From positions 139,811 to 203,810 of the forward strand of contig NZ_BMVW01000006.1 of NCBI RefSeq assembly GCF_014650915.1: a stretch of 64,000 nucleotides of DNA. The letters run 5' to 3'. This document shows, in pieces, positions 10,311-18,390 of the stretch. Made by a program: the position numbers and the translations under genes. This DNA is from Streptomyces poonensis. GTDB lineage: Bacteria; Actinomycetota; Actinomycetes; Streptomycetales; Streptomycetaceae. The notes beneath the pieces are model-generated. The model did no database searches and was not told where the DNA came from. It saw only the letters and a program-made list of their open reading frames with translations. Numbering within the stretch: the first letter of the stretch is position 1; each line of letters starts with the position of its first letter.

Positions 10311-11498
10311 GTGAGTACCAAGGACTTCATCGAGAAGGACTACTACAAGGTCCTCGGCGTCCCCAAGGACGCCACCGAGGCCGAGATCAAGAAGGCGTAC
10401 CGGAAGCTCGCCCGCGAGTTCCACCCGGACGCCAACAAGGGCAACGCCAAGGCCGAGGAGCGCTTCAAGGAGATCTCCGAGGCGAACGACGTGCTCGGCG
10501 ACCCCAAGAAGCGCAAGGAGTACGACGAGGCGCGCGCCCTCTTCGGCAACGGCGGCTTCCGTCCGGGCCCCGGCGCCGGTGGCGGATCGTTCAACTTCGA
10601 CCTGGGCGACCTCTTCGGAGGCGGCGCCCAGGGCGGCGGGGGATCGGGGGCCGGCGGCTTCGGCGGCGGGCTCGGTGACGTCTTCGGCGGCCTGTTCAAC
10701 CGTGGCGGCGCGGGCACCGGTGCCCGTACCCAGCCCCGGCGCGGCCAGGACGTCGAGTCCGAGGTCACGCTGAGCTTCACGGAGGCCGTGGACGGCGCGA
10801 CCGTACCGCTGCGCATGTCCAGCCAGCAGCCGTGCAAGGCCTGCTCCGGCACCGGCGACAAGAACGGCACACCGCGCGTGTGCCCGACCTGCGTCGGCAC
10901 CGGCCAGGTGGCGCGCGGCTCCGGCGGCGGCTTCTCGCTCACCGACCCCTGCCCGGACTGCAAGGGCCGCGGCCTCATCGCCGAGGACCCCTGCGAGGTC
11001 TGCAAGGGCTCGGGGCGCGCCAAGTCGTCGCGGACCATGCAGGTGCGCATTCCCGCGGGCGTCTCGGACGGCCAGCGGATCCGGCTGCGCGGCAAGGGCG
11101 CGCCCGGTGAGCGGGGCGGTCCGGCGGGCGACCTGTACGTGGTCGTGCACGTCGACGCGCACCCGGTCTTCGGGCGCAAGGGCGACAACCTGACGGTGAC
11201 CGTGCCGGTGACGTTCGACGAGGCGGCACTGGGCGGCGAGGTCCGCGTGCCCACGCTGGGCGGGCCGCCGGTCACGCTGAAGCTGCCGCCGGGCACCCCG
11301 AACGGGCGTACGATGCGGGCCCGCGGCAAGGGCGCGGTCCGCAAGGACGGCACCCGCGGGGACCTGCTGGTCACCGTGGAGGTGACGGTGCCCAAGGACG
11401 TGTCGGGCAAGGCTCGCGACGCCCTGGAGGCGTACCGCGAGGCGACCGCGGGCGAGGACCCGCGGGCGGAGCTGTTCCAGGCCGCGAAGGGAGCATGA
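10311..11498 (+). CDS. dnaJ: Chaperone DnaJ (Hsp40)
   Basis: 395 residues; GTG start with GGAGGAGGGA upstream. The J domain (about residues 9-75) retains the catalytic HPD (REFHPDANKG). A long Gly/Phe-rich linker (about 85-140) follows, then a zinc-binding region with four CxxCxGxG repeats (CKACSGTG, CPTCVGTG, CPDCKGRG and CEVCKGSG). The C-terminal substrate-binding domains contain VRIPAGVSDGQRIRLRGKG. All features of type I DnaJ are intact. It stimulates the DnaK ATPase and delivers clients. It lies 36 bp after grpE and 4 bp before hspR. Confidence 0.98.
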   Translation: MSTKDFIEKDYYKVLGVPKDATEAEIKKAYRKLAREFHPDANKGNAKAEERFKEISEANDVLGDPKKRKEYDEARALFGNGGFRPGPGAGGGSFNFDLGDLFGGGAQGGGGSGAGGFGGGLGDVFGGLFNRGGAGTGARTQPRRGQDVESEVTLSFTEAVDGATVPLRMSSQQPCKACSGTGDKNGTPRVCPTCVGTGQVARGSGGGFSLTDPCPDCKGRGLIAEDPCEVCKGSGRAKSSRTMQVRIPAGVSDGQRIRLRGKGAPGERGGPAGDLYVVVHVDAHPVFGRKGDNLTVTVPVTFDEAALGGEVRVPTLGGPPVTLKLPPGTPNGRTMRARGKGAVRKDGTRGDLLVTVEVTVPKDVSGKARDALEAYREATAGEDPRAELFQAAKGA

Positions 11499-11502
11499 CC
11501 AG

Positions 11503-11955
11503 ATGGACGGCCGTCGACGTAACCCGTATGAACTGACCGAGGAGACCCCGGTCTACGTCATCTCGGTGGCGGCCCAGCTCTCCGGTCTGCACCCGCAGAC
11601 GCTGCGTCAGTACGACCGCCTGGGCCTCGTCTCCCCCGACCGCACCGCGGGCCGGGGCCGGCGCTACTCGGCCCGTGACATCGAGCTGCTCCGCCAGGTG
11701 CAGCAGCTGTCGCAGGACGAGGGCATCAACCTCGCCGGGATCAAGCGCATCATCGAACTGGAGAACCAGGTCGCCGCGCTGCAGTCCCGGGTGGCGGAGC
11801 TGGAGGGGGCGCTGGACGGCGCGGCGGCGGCCATGCGGCAGCGCGAGGCCGCGGTCCACGCCTCGTACCGCCGCGACCTCGTGCCGTACCAGGAGGTCCA
11901 GCAGACGAGCGCCCTGGTGGTGTGGCGCCCCAAGGGCCGGCAGTCCTCGGACTGA
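11503..11955 (+). CDS. hspR: Heat-shock repressor HspR (MerR family)
   Basis: 150 residues. The N-terminal winged helix-turn-helix reads YVISVAAQLSGLHPQTLRQYDRLGLVSPDRTAGRGRRYS in short overlapping pieces typical of HspR. A helical region (LRQVQQLSQDEGINLAGIKRIIELE) and a coiled coil follow, with a basic tail. It represses its own operon and clpB through HAIR operators, with DnaK as co-repressor. Being the last gene of dnaK-grpE-dnaJ-hspR, it forms an autoregulatory circuit. Three HAIR sites lie in this window (two before dnaK, one before clpB). Confidence 0.97.
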   Translation: MDGRRRNPYELTEETPVYVISVAAQLSGLHPQTLRQYDRLGLVSPDRTAGRGRRYSARDIELLRQVQQLSQDEGINLAGIKRIIELENQVAALQSRVAELEGALDGAAAAMRQREAAVHASYRRDLVPYQEVQQTSALVVWRPKGRQSSD

Positions 11956-11982
11956 CACCGCTCCCGCTCCACACGTTCGTGA

Positions 11983-12018
11983 GGGCCCGGAGGCCGTTGT
12001 GGCCTCCGGGTCCTTTCG
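11983..12018 (+). terminator. Terminator of the dnaK operon
   Basis: A 13-bp stem (GGGCCCGGAGGCC / GGCCTCCGGGTCC, one G-T pair) with a 5-nt loop is followed by TTTCGT, 28 bp after the hspR stop. Confidence 0.85.
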
Positions 12019-12286
12019 TATGCGGACAAAAATCGTCTACCGGGAGATAACAGCCGCGACCAGGGCCGGAGTTGGGCCCAAGACGGGCCCGATGGCGCGT
12101 AATGGCTCACAAAGTGGAAGACGTGAGTCCTCCCCATGGCCCCAAAGCTCTACTCTCTTCACATCGAGAACACAGAACACCGTTGTCATCTCGTTAAGCG
12201 GTCACTTCTTGACCATGAGGTGATCACGGCGTTGGCTTTCAGCCACTGGGTCGCATAGTCGCGTCCACGCCCGGAAGGCACCTGAT

Positions 12287-13432
12287 GTGAACATCCGTAA
12301 CACCCGCACCCGTATACGTCGTCCCGTCCTGCGCCGGACGGCCGTCGCCCTGGCCGCGTCCGCCGCGGCTCTCTCCCTCGCCTCCTGCGGCGTCATGGAC
12401 GGCGCGGGCGACGAGAGCAAGGCGAGCCCCACGAAGGGCGACGACATCACGGTGGGCCTCCTCCTGCCGGAGAAGGCGAACGCCCGTTACGAGAAGTTCG
12501 ACTACCCCATCATCAAGGAGAAGGTCGCCGAGCTGACCAACGGCAAGGGGAACGTCGAGTACGCCAACGCGGAGGCGGACGCCGACAAACAGCTCCGCCA
12601 GCTCGAGCAGATGGTGACCGACCAGGTCGACGTGCTGCTCGTGGACGCCGTCGACGCCAAGTCGATCGCGAGCGGCGTGGAGAAGGCGAAGGAGGCGGGC
12701 ATCCCCGTCATCGCCTACGACCGGCTGGCCCAGGGCCCGATCGAGGCGTACGTCTCCTTCGACAACGAACTCGTCGGCCAGGTGCAGGGCCGGGCGCTCA
12801 CCGACAAGCTGGGCGACTCCGCCGCCAGCAAGATCATCATGATGAACGGGGCGACCACCGACCCGAACGCCGCGCAGTTCAAGGCGGGTGCCCTGGGCGA
12901 GCTCCAGGACAACGTGACGATCGCCAAGACGTACGACGTCAAGGACTGGGACCCGGCGAACGCCAGGGTCCACATGGGAGAGGCGATCACGGCCGTCGGG
13001 GTGGACAACATCGCCGGGGTCTACGCGGCCAACGACGGCATCGCGGGCGCCGTCATCGACGCCCTGAAGACCGCCGGGGTGACCGAGATGCCGCCCGTCA
13101 CCGGGCAGGACGCCGAGCTGGCCGCGGTGCAGCGGATCGTCGCCGGCGACCAGTACATGAGCGTCTACAAGTCCTACCCGCAGGAGGCGAGCACCGCCGC
13201 CGAGATGGCCGTCGCCAGGGTCCAGGGCCGCTCCATCGAGTTCGAGGCCCTCACCCGTGACAAGGTCGACTCCCCGACGCACGAGAAGATCCCGGCGCGA
13301 CTGGTGCCCGTGGTGGCGCTGACCACGGAGAACATCGAGGACACGGTCATCGCGGACGAGATCTACACGGTCAAGGAGATCTGCACGGCCAAGTACAAGG
13401 CGGCGTGCGCGGAGATCGGGCTGTCGGAGTAG
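12287..13432 (+). CDS. Sugar ABC transporter substrate-binding lipoprotein (XylF-like, PBP1 fold)
   Basis: 381 residues; GTG start with GGAAGG upstream. A basic N-terminus and hydrophobic stretch end in the lipobox LASC, so the mature protein is lipid-anchored outside the membrane. The remainder has the periplasmic-binding-protein type 1 layout of xylose/ribose binders: VGLLLPEKANARYEKFD, QMVTDQVDVLLVDAVDAKSI, GIPVIAYDRL and AANDGIAGAVIDALK. No ATPase or permease gene is adjacent, so it is an orphan component or partner of a distant transporter. The nearest family I can name is xylose-binding (XylF). The upstream 270 bp contain no gene. Confidence 0.85.
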   Translation: MNIRNTRTRIRRPVLRRTAVALAASAAALSLASCGVMDGAGDESKASPTKGDDITVGLLLPEKANARYEKFDYPIIKEKVAELTNGKGNVEYANAEADADKQLRQLEQMVTDQVDVLLVDAVDAKSIASGVEKAKEAGIPVIAYDRLAQGPIEAYVSFDNELVGQVQGRALTDKLGDSAASKIIMMNGATTDPNAAQFKAGALGELQDNVTIAKTYDVKDWDPANARVHMGEAITAVGVDNIAGVYAANDGIAGAVIDALKTAGVTEMPPVTGQDAELAAVQRIVAGDQYMSVYKSYPQEASTAAEMAVARVQGRSIEFEALTRDKVDSPTHEKIPARLVPVVALTTENIEDTVIADEIYTVKEICTAKYKAACAEIGLSE

Positions 13433-13975
13433 ACCCGGTCACCCGGCCGCTCTTTCCCCGTCTTTTCCCCCGTCTCTTTTCTCCGTCTCTGCCCCGCACC
13501 GCCGCCCTGGTCCGTTCGCCGCCCCGGTCCGTTCGTGACCGGGGCGGCGTCGTCGTACCGCCTCGCCCTCCCGCGTCCACGTCGCCAACGCGTATGCGTC
13601 ATTTCCGTTCTTCGGGCGTCCGGCGCCTACGCGGTACGTAACACATTGATCACTGTCCGATCTGTAGCGGCTCGCGTGGGCAAGAGCACGGGTGAAGGGC
13701 GTGACCTGAGGGCCTCGTGCGCTCGCGGCGGGCCGGGGCCAGGCCCGCCGGGGCTGCTCAGGGCGCCGCGGAGCCGGGTGGAGACGAGTTCCGGGGTGAC
13801 GGGAACGGTACGGCGTTCCACGCCGTCAACTTGTTGCAGAGGCCCGGACGGAGGCGGGGAGAAGTCCGGATCTTTTAGGTCAGTCCCGCTTACTCGCGCG
13901 TTCGGCCCGTGTTGCGGAGACCGGACGGGCCGCGCATAGTTGCGCTGCGGAAAACGCTGGAGCCAGGGGTGGAAG
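13433..13975. other. Gene-free interval with terminator
   Basis: About 540 bp separate the binding protein from the first LuxR gene. Apart from the hairpin at 13517-13549 I see only low-complexity pyrimidine-rich sequence and a moderately AT-rich patch near 13600-13660 that could hold the LuxR promoter. No open frame here has plausible start sites or composition. Confidence 0.5.
13517..13549 (+). terminator. Intrinsic terminator after the sugar-binding lipoprotein gene
   Basis: A perfect 13-bp stem (CGCCGCCCCGGTC / GACCGGGGCGGCG) with a 7-nt loop lies about 85 bp after the stop codon and is followed by TCGTCGT rather than a true U tract. Confidence 0.65.
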
Positions 13976-15082
13976 ATGGCCGGGCACGGGGCGGGCGCCT
14001 ATCCGCACGACGGCGTCCGGGACGGTAATGGCCGGGACGGAAACGGCCGGGACGTGGACGGCCGGAACGCGCACCCCCACGGTGCCGACCGGCTGTGCGA
14101 GGCCGGGGACCGGGTGTACTCCCGGGCGGTACGGCGGGGCCGCGTGCCGCGCGAGGACGCCGAGACGGTGCCCTGCCTGGTCGACCTGGCGCTGCTGCAC
14201 CCCGACCCCGACGACATGGGCTGGCTGGTGCCCACCTCTCCCCAGGAGGTCATGACCCGGCTGCTGCGCGGTGTCCACGCGGAGGTCAGCGCGAGCCAGG
14301 CACGGGTGGGCGCGGCGGTGGCGGCCGTGGAGTGGTACGCGGGACTCGGCGGCGACCGGGTGCAGCCGGCGGCCGAGAGCACGGCGATCCGCGTCCTGGA
14401 CGGGCTGTCCCGCATCCGGGCCGCCATGGACCAGGCGACCGAGGCGTGCACGGCGGAGGTGCTCACCGTGCAGCCGGGCGGCATCCGCCGCGAGGACGAA
14501 CTGCGCGAGGGCCTGCACCGCGCGCTGGAGATGCGCCGCAGGGGCGTCCGGATGCGCGACCTGTACACGCACGTGGCGCGGCACGGGCAGGGCCTGCACA
14601 CGTACATGGAGCTGATGGGGGACGCGGCGGAGGCGCGCACCCTGGACGAGGTCGTGGAACGCCTCATCGTCTTCGACCGCACGGTGGCCTTCATCCCCGC
14701 GAACGCGGACCGCACGATGGCCCTGGAGATCCGCCACCCGGCCCTGATCGAGTACCTGGTGACGGTCTTCGAACGGCTCTGGCGCCTGGGCATCCCCCTC
14801 GCCGCCGCGCTGCCCTCGACCGGCATCGAGGGCATCACCCACCGCGAACGCTCCATCGCCGCCCTGCTGGCGGAGGGCCACCAGGACGCGGTGGTCGCGG
14901 AACGCCTCGGCATCAGCGTCCGCACGTGCCGAGCCCATATCGCGCGGCTGTCGGAGACGCTGGGGGCGGCGAGCCGTACGCAGCTGGGGGTACGGATCGC
15001 GCAGGCGGGGCTGGACGGGCCGCCGCGTTCCGGACCGGCGGGGGACGTGCTCCGGGCCGCGTCCGCGCCCTCGTCGCGCTAG
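13976..15082 (+). CDS. LuxR-type transcriptional regulator (paralogue 1)
   Basis: 368 residues from the ATG preceded by GGGGTGGAAG. The N-terminus has a short repeat (DGNGRDGNGRDVDGRN). A long middle region shares LALLHPDPDD, LTVQPGG, RMRDLYTHVARH, TLDEVVERLIVFDRTVAFIP and ALEIRHPALIEYL with the two LuxR genes on the opposite strand. The C-terminal ~65 residues are a LuxR/GerE helix-turn-helix (ITHRERSIAALLAEGHQDAVVAERLGISVRTCRAHIARL). No receiver domain or Walker motif is visible, so the middle region is presumably the sensor. It is transcribed towards the two paralogues, separated by the DUF418 remnant. The signal is unknown. Confidence 0.85.
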   Translation: MAGHGAGAYPHDGVRDGNGRDGNGRDVDGRNAHPHGADRLCEAGDRVYSRAVRRGRVPREDAETVPCLVDLALLHPDPDDMGWLVPTSPQEVMTRLLRGVHAEVSASQARVGAAVAAVEWYAGLGGDRVQPAAESTAIRVLDGLSRIRAAMDQATEACTAEVLTVQPGGIRREDELREGLHRALEMRRRGVRMRDLYTHVARHGQGLHTYMELMGDAAEARTLDEVVERLIVFDRTVAFIPANADRTMALEIRHPALIEYLVTVFERLWRLGIPLAAALPSTGIEGITHRERSIAALLAEGHQDAVVAERLGISVRTCRAHIARLSETLGAASRTQLGVRIAQAGLDGPPRSGPAGDVLRAASAPSSR

Positions 15083-15128
15083 GGATCGGCGCGAGGTGAC
15101 CTCGGGCCTTCGCCCGTCGGGGCGTCCG

Positions 15129-15496
15129 TCACGGACCCGCGGGCTCCCGTCGTCGCGGCGGCCTCGCCAGGGTGATCGCCCGGAGCAGCCACTCGGCGGG
15201 CCCCTGCCTGTACCTCTCCAGCCACCACCGGCTGACGACGAGCTGGGCGCCGTACACGGCACAGCCGAACACCATCAGCGCGGCCGTACCCACGCGCCCG
15301 TAGCGGGAGAGACCGTACGAACCGCTGCCGACACATACGGATCCATGATCTGCGTGCTGTTCACCATGAGGATGCCGAGCAGCGCGAAGCCGCGCAGCGC
15401 GTCGACGGCGGGCAGTCGCCGGACGGCCGCTGACGTGTCCGGACTCAAGGCGTGCACCTTCCCCGTGGAACGTTCGGTGTCGACTGTCGCTGTCAT
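15129..15496 (-). pseudogene. DUF418-family membrane protein remnant (internal deletion plus frameshift)
   Basis: Reading the minus strand, an N-terminal fragment (start about 15496) gives RLPAVDALRGFALLGILMVN, the hallmark opening of DUF418 membrane proteins, and stops at about 15275. In another frame a fragment down to 15129 gives GTAALMVFGCAVYG and SRWWLERYRQGPAEWLLRAI, the hallmark end of the same family. The roughly 300 residues normally between them are missing. Deletion plus frameshift leaves about 120 codons of a ~400-residue protein. It marks the LuxR locus as a site of recent decay or rearrangement. Confidence 0.8.
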
Positions 15497-15633
15497 CGTG
15501 AGCGTCGCAGGAGCTGGTCAGCGCTCCTGGTGAGGCGCGAGCTTCCATGGGGGGCATGGATCACCCAGGCGGTCGGACGGTCCGCCGAGTACTGATTCCG
15601 TACCGGGGGACACGGGGACGACCACAGCGGCGT

Positions 15634-16662
15634 CTACCGCTGTCGTTCCTGCTCCCGTTCCTGCTCCCGCTCCTGCTCCCGCTCCTGCTCCCGCTCCTGC
15701 TCCAGAATCCCCGACCGGCCGATGAGGTAGCCGAGCTGGGCGCGGCTCTCGCTGCCGAGGGTGGCGGCGAGTTTGGCGATGTGTACGCGGGCGGTTCGGA
15801 CGTTCATGCCGAGGCGCTCCGCGATGGCGGTGTCCGTGTGGCCTTCGACGAGAAGGGTGGCAATGGCGCGCTGGCGGGGGGTGATGCCGTTGACCGAGGG
15901 CGGCTGGACCGCCTGCGGGTACATGGGCGTCGCCATCCGCCAGAGGATGTCGAAGGTGGTGGTGAGGTAGGAGAGCACGGCCGGGTGATGGACCTCCATG
16001 GCCATGCTGCGATCCTCGTTCGCGGGGATGAAGGCCACGGACCTGTCGATGACGACCATGCGGTTGGGCAGCTCGTCGAGGGTACGGACCTCCACGTCGC
16101 CGTCCAGCTGCTCGAAGTGGGCGAGGGTCGCGAGATCGTGGCGCGTGGTGTGCTGGTAGAGCGTGCGCATGCGGCCGCCTCGGGAGAGCATGTCCCGCTC
16201 CCGGGCCAGGTCGGCGTTCAGGAGTGCGGGAGGGCGTTTGCCGCCCGGTTGCACGGCGAGCAGTTCTCCGGTCGACTCGGCCATCATCCGGCCGATGCGG
16301 GCGTTGATGTTGTCCATCCCGCTCAGGACCGTGAAGGAGGCGGCGTCGGCGGAGGCCGCGTGCCGGGTGCCGAGCTCGATGAGGGGCTGCAGCATGTCCG
16401 CCAGTCGTGACTCGCGCCGGCGTTGCCGGGCGATGTCCTCCGCGATGTTCCCGAGAAGGCGCGGAAGGGCCACGGCGGGCGGGAGAGGACGCAACCACTG
16501 GTCGTCGGTGATGTCCGGGTGCAGCAGACCGAGTGCGGTCAGGCAGGAGGCCGGGCCGGCGTCCGTCCGTCGGAGGCCGCCCTCACGCAGCGCCCGCTCG
16601 TACAGCTTCAGGCCCTGCTCGCACAACTCGTCCGCTCTGTGCCCATGCGCCTCGACGCTCAC
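15634..16662 (-). CDS. LuxR-type transcriptional regulator (paralogue 2) with a C-terminal EQER repeat tail
   Basis: 342 residues. The GTG at 16662 overlaps the stop of the upstream paralogue (ATGTGAGC), implying translational coupling. The middle region carries LTALGLLHPDITDDQWLRPLP, LAVQPGGKRP, RMRTLYQHTTRHD, TLDELPNRMVVIDRSVAFIP and MEVHHPAVLSYL. The C-terminal helix-turn-helix is ITPRQRAIATLLVEGHTDTAIAERLGMNVRTARVHIAKL. The protein then runs into five copies of EQER encoded by a 12-bp DNA repeat, a charged extension absent from the other two paralogues. Regulator identity is solid; target and signal are unknown. Confidence 0.87.
   Translation of the reverse strand: MSVEAHGHRADELCEQGLKLYERALREGGLRRTDAGPASCLTALGLLHPDITDDQWLRPLPPAVALPRLLGNIAEDIARQRRRESRLADMLQPLIELGTRHAASADAASFTVLSGMDNINARIGRMMAESTGELLAVQPGGKRPPALLNADLARERDMLSRGGRMRTLYQHTTRHDLATLAHFEQLDGDVEVRTLDELPNRMVVIDRSVAFIPANEDRSMAMEVHHPAVLSYLTTTFDILWRMATPMYPQAVQPPSVNGITPRQRAIATLLVEGHTDTAIAERLGMNVRTARVHIAKLAATLGSESRAQLGYLIGRSGILEQEREQEREQEREQEREQERQR
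15646..15705. repeat. 12-bp tandem repeat, five copies, inside the LuxR paralogue 2 gene
   Basis: Units of the form (T/C)TCCTGCTCCCG repeat five times with one or two differences. Because 12 is a multiple of three, gain or loss of units changes the number of EQER motifs in the protein C-terminus without a frameshift. Confidence 0.9.
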
Positions 16663-17669
16663 ATGCGGCTCGCTTCTCCGGGCTGTCCTGGGTCCTGGTC
16701 CAGGATCCCCGACTGGGCTATCAGATAGCCGAGTTGGGCCCGGCTGCCGCTGCCCAGGGCCGTGGCCAGCTTCGCTATGTGGGCGCGGCACGTGCGCACG
16801 TTCATGCCGAGGCGGCGGGCTATGGCCTCGTCGACGTGGCCCTCCACGAGGAGTTTGGCGATGGAGTGCTGGATCTCCGTGATGCCGCCCGGCGCCGTCT
16901 CGTAGGGCGCGCCGGCGCTCAGTGGGACGGCGCGGCCCCACATGAACTCGAAGACCTTGATCAGGTAACGGACGAGGCCCGGGTGGCGGAGTTCCAGGGC
17001 CACCTGCTGGTCGTCCCTGGTGGGGATGAAAGCGACGGTCTCGTCGCAGATGATGAGGCGCTCGACCACCTCGTCGATGGTGCGGTACTCGGCCTTGCCG
17101 TTGGAGAGCTGAGCCACATAGGCCAGTCTCTCCGGGCTGTAACGGGCCGTGTGCTGGTAGAGGGTCCGGATCCGCACACCACGTTCGATCAGTGGCCTGT
17201 CTCGTTCCAGCCCCTGGAGGAGGCTGCGCTCGGAGCCGCGATCGCTCGGCTGGATCGTGAGCATCTCGTTCTGGCACTGCGACGTGGCGAGGTTGAGTGC
17301 CCCGTTGATGCGGTCGCCGCCCTCCAGCACCGTGATCGAGTGAGTCGGCGTCGTCTCCCCGGCGCTGAGGGCCATGAACGGTTCGAAGGCGTCGGCCAGC
17401 TCGACCGACAGGCGCCTGCGCTCGGCTATCTCGCGCTCTATGGGGTTGAGCCGCTGGGACAGGGCGACCGACGGGGGAACGGGGCGCAGCCAGTCCGCGT
17501 CATCGGGATCGGGGTGGAGAAGTGCGAGCTCCATCAGGCACGGGGTGTTCTCCACCTCCGTGCGTTCGATGCGTCCGGTGCGCAAGGCGTGCGCATAGAG
17601 ACGGCCTCCTTCTTCGCACAGCTCGGTAACCGTGTGGGGATGTGTCCCTCTGTTCCGATTTGCTGCCAT
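16659..17669 (-). CDS. LuxR-type transcriptional regulator (paralogue 3)
   Basis: 336 residues from the ATG at 17669. It has the same architecture as its two neighbours: MELALLHPDPDDADWLRPVPP, LTIQPSDRG, RIRTLYQHTARYSPERL, TIDEVVERLIICDETVAFIP and ALELRHPGLVRYL. The C-terminal helix-turn-helix is ITEIQHSIAKLLVEGHVDEAIARRLGMNVRTCRAHIAKL. It is first in a two-gene operon with paralogue 2 and is divergent from the small-peptide gene across a 113-bp intergenic region containing an inverted repeat, the usual arrangement of a regulator with its target. No phosphorylation domain is present. I infer local control of the peptide gene. Confidence 0.86.
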   Translation of the reverse strand: MAANRNRGTHPHTVTELCEEGGRLYAHALRTGRIERTEVENTPCLMELALLHPDPDDADWLRPVPPSVALSQRLNPIEREIAERRRLSVELADAFEPFMALSAGETTPTHSITVLEGGDRINGALNLATSQCQNEMLTIQPSDRGSERSLLQGLERDRPLIERGVRIRTLYQHTARYSPERLAYVAQLSNGKAEYRTIDEVVERLIICDETVAFIPTRDDQQVALELRHPGLVRYLIKVFEFMWGRAVPLSAGAPYETAPGGITEIQHSIAKLLVEGHVDEAIARRLGMNVRTCRAHIAKLATALGSGSRAQLGYLIAQSGILDQDPGQPGEASRM

Positions 17670-17686
17670 ATCTCCACCCCCCAGGG

Positions 17687-17714
17687 TCCTGAACGTGCAG
17701 GAACATGATGCATC
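17687..17714. promoter_or_regulatory. Candidate operator between the LuxR pair and the peptide gene
   Basis: TCCTG-N6-CAGGA (17687-17702) is followed 4 bp later by the palindrome GATGCATC (17707-17714). Both lie in the 113-bp divergent promoter region. Symmetry and location are the only evidence. Confidence 0.35.
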
Positions 17715-17782
17715 GATTGTGTGGCGATGACGTGCCCGAATGAGCCATCGTCGTATCCGACGGGGGAAGAGGAGACCTTCAA

Positions 17783-17968
17783 GTGAGGACGAAGCCGACT
17801 ATGGGTAAGAGAATGCTTCGCTCGGTGCTTGTCATCGCCTTCTCAGCCGTTGTGGCCTTCGGAACACTGAGTGGCCTCTCCGATGCGAAGAGCGACGTCC
17901 GGGCGGACAGTCACTGGCCGGCGGTGGCCCTGAACACTGGGGCCGCAGACGACGGCTCCGGGGGCTGA
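17783..17968 (+). CDS. Small exported peptide, unknown function
   Basis: 61 residues; GTG start with GAGGAG upstream (9 nt). It has a basic N-terminus (MRTKPTMGKRMLRS), one hydrophobic segment (VLVIAFSAVVAFGTL) and a short polar C-terminus of about 25-30 residues containing SHWPAVALNT and ending DDGSGG, with no cysteine. This is the layout of a secreted or membrane-tethered signalling or precursor peptide. It is divergent from the LuxR pair and its stop is 1 nt before the start of the Rieske-like gene, so the two are co-translated. I do not recognise the family; it could be a pheromone-type peptide, a RiPP precursor or simply a small secreted protein. Confidence 0.6.
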   Translation: MRTKPTMGKRMLRSVLVIAFSAVVAFGTLSGLSDAKSDVRADSHWPAVALNTGAADDGSGG

Positions 17969-17969
17969 C

Positions 17970-18305
17970 GTGACCACACCCCCTGACGACCGGTCCTTCC
18001 GCCGGGAGATGGCCACCGCCTACCGTTCCGGCTGGCACTTCATCGACCTGGCCACCGCCATCCCCCACAGCGGTGACTCGTTGATGGTGACCGTGTTCGG
18101 CGAGCCGGTGGTGGTCACCCGGGACGATGACGAGGACATCCGGGCGTTCCGGTGTCTGCGCCGTCCGCGCGGCGCGCCGCAGCCGGTACGGTGTGCCGTC
18201 CGGTACGGAATGATCTTCGTGAACCTCGACCAGCGCGACGACCAGCTCGCCCGGCCGGAGCCTCCGGCCTCCGCAGCCGTCACAGCCACCCCCCGCAGTG
18301 CCTGA
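17970..18305 (+). CDS. Short Rieske-domain-like protein lacking the cluster ligands
   Basis: 111 residues; GTG start 1 nt after the peptide stop. The order WHFIDLATAIPHSGDSLMVTVFGEPVVVTRDDDEDIRAFRC, taken as short motifs, and later YGMIFVNLD resemble the N-terminal Rieske half of aromatic-ring hydroxylase alpha subunits. However, the CxH and CxxH [2Fe-2S] ligands are absent: the expected CRHRG region reads CLRRPRG and the second pair is missing. No catalytic domain follows. It is probably a cofactor-less derivative, perhaps a peptide-binding or regulatory partner of the preceding peptide. Moderate confidence in homology, low in function. Confidence 0.55.
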   Translation: MTTPPDDRSFRREMATAYRSGWHFIDLATAIPHSGDSLMVTVFGEPVVVTRDDDEDIRAFRCLRRPRGAPQPVRCAVRYGMIFVNLDQRDDQLARPEPPASAAVTATPRSA

Positions 18306-18349
18306 CGCGATTCCCCCGTCGTTAAAGATCGCTCAGGCGCTTCCCCCCA

Positions 18350-18390
18350 GCAGCGGCGTCACCGTGACCTGAACACGGTGACGCCGCTGC
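18350..18390 (+). terminator. Terminator-like hairpin after the Rieske-like gene
   Basis: A perfect 17-bp stem (GCAGCGGCGTCACCGTG and its complement) with a 7-nt loop lies about 45 bp after the stop codon. The following tract (AGGTTTGC) is only weakly U-rich. Confidence 0.75.

Noticed and set aside
17970..18305. Functional Rieske ferredoxin
   Set aside because: The Cys/His ligand pairs required for the [2Fe-2S] cluster are absent, so only a Rieske-like fold is claimed.
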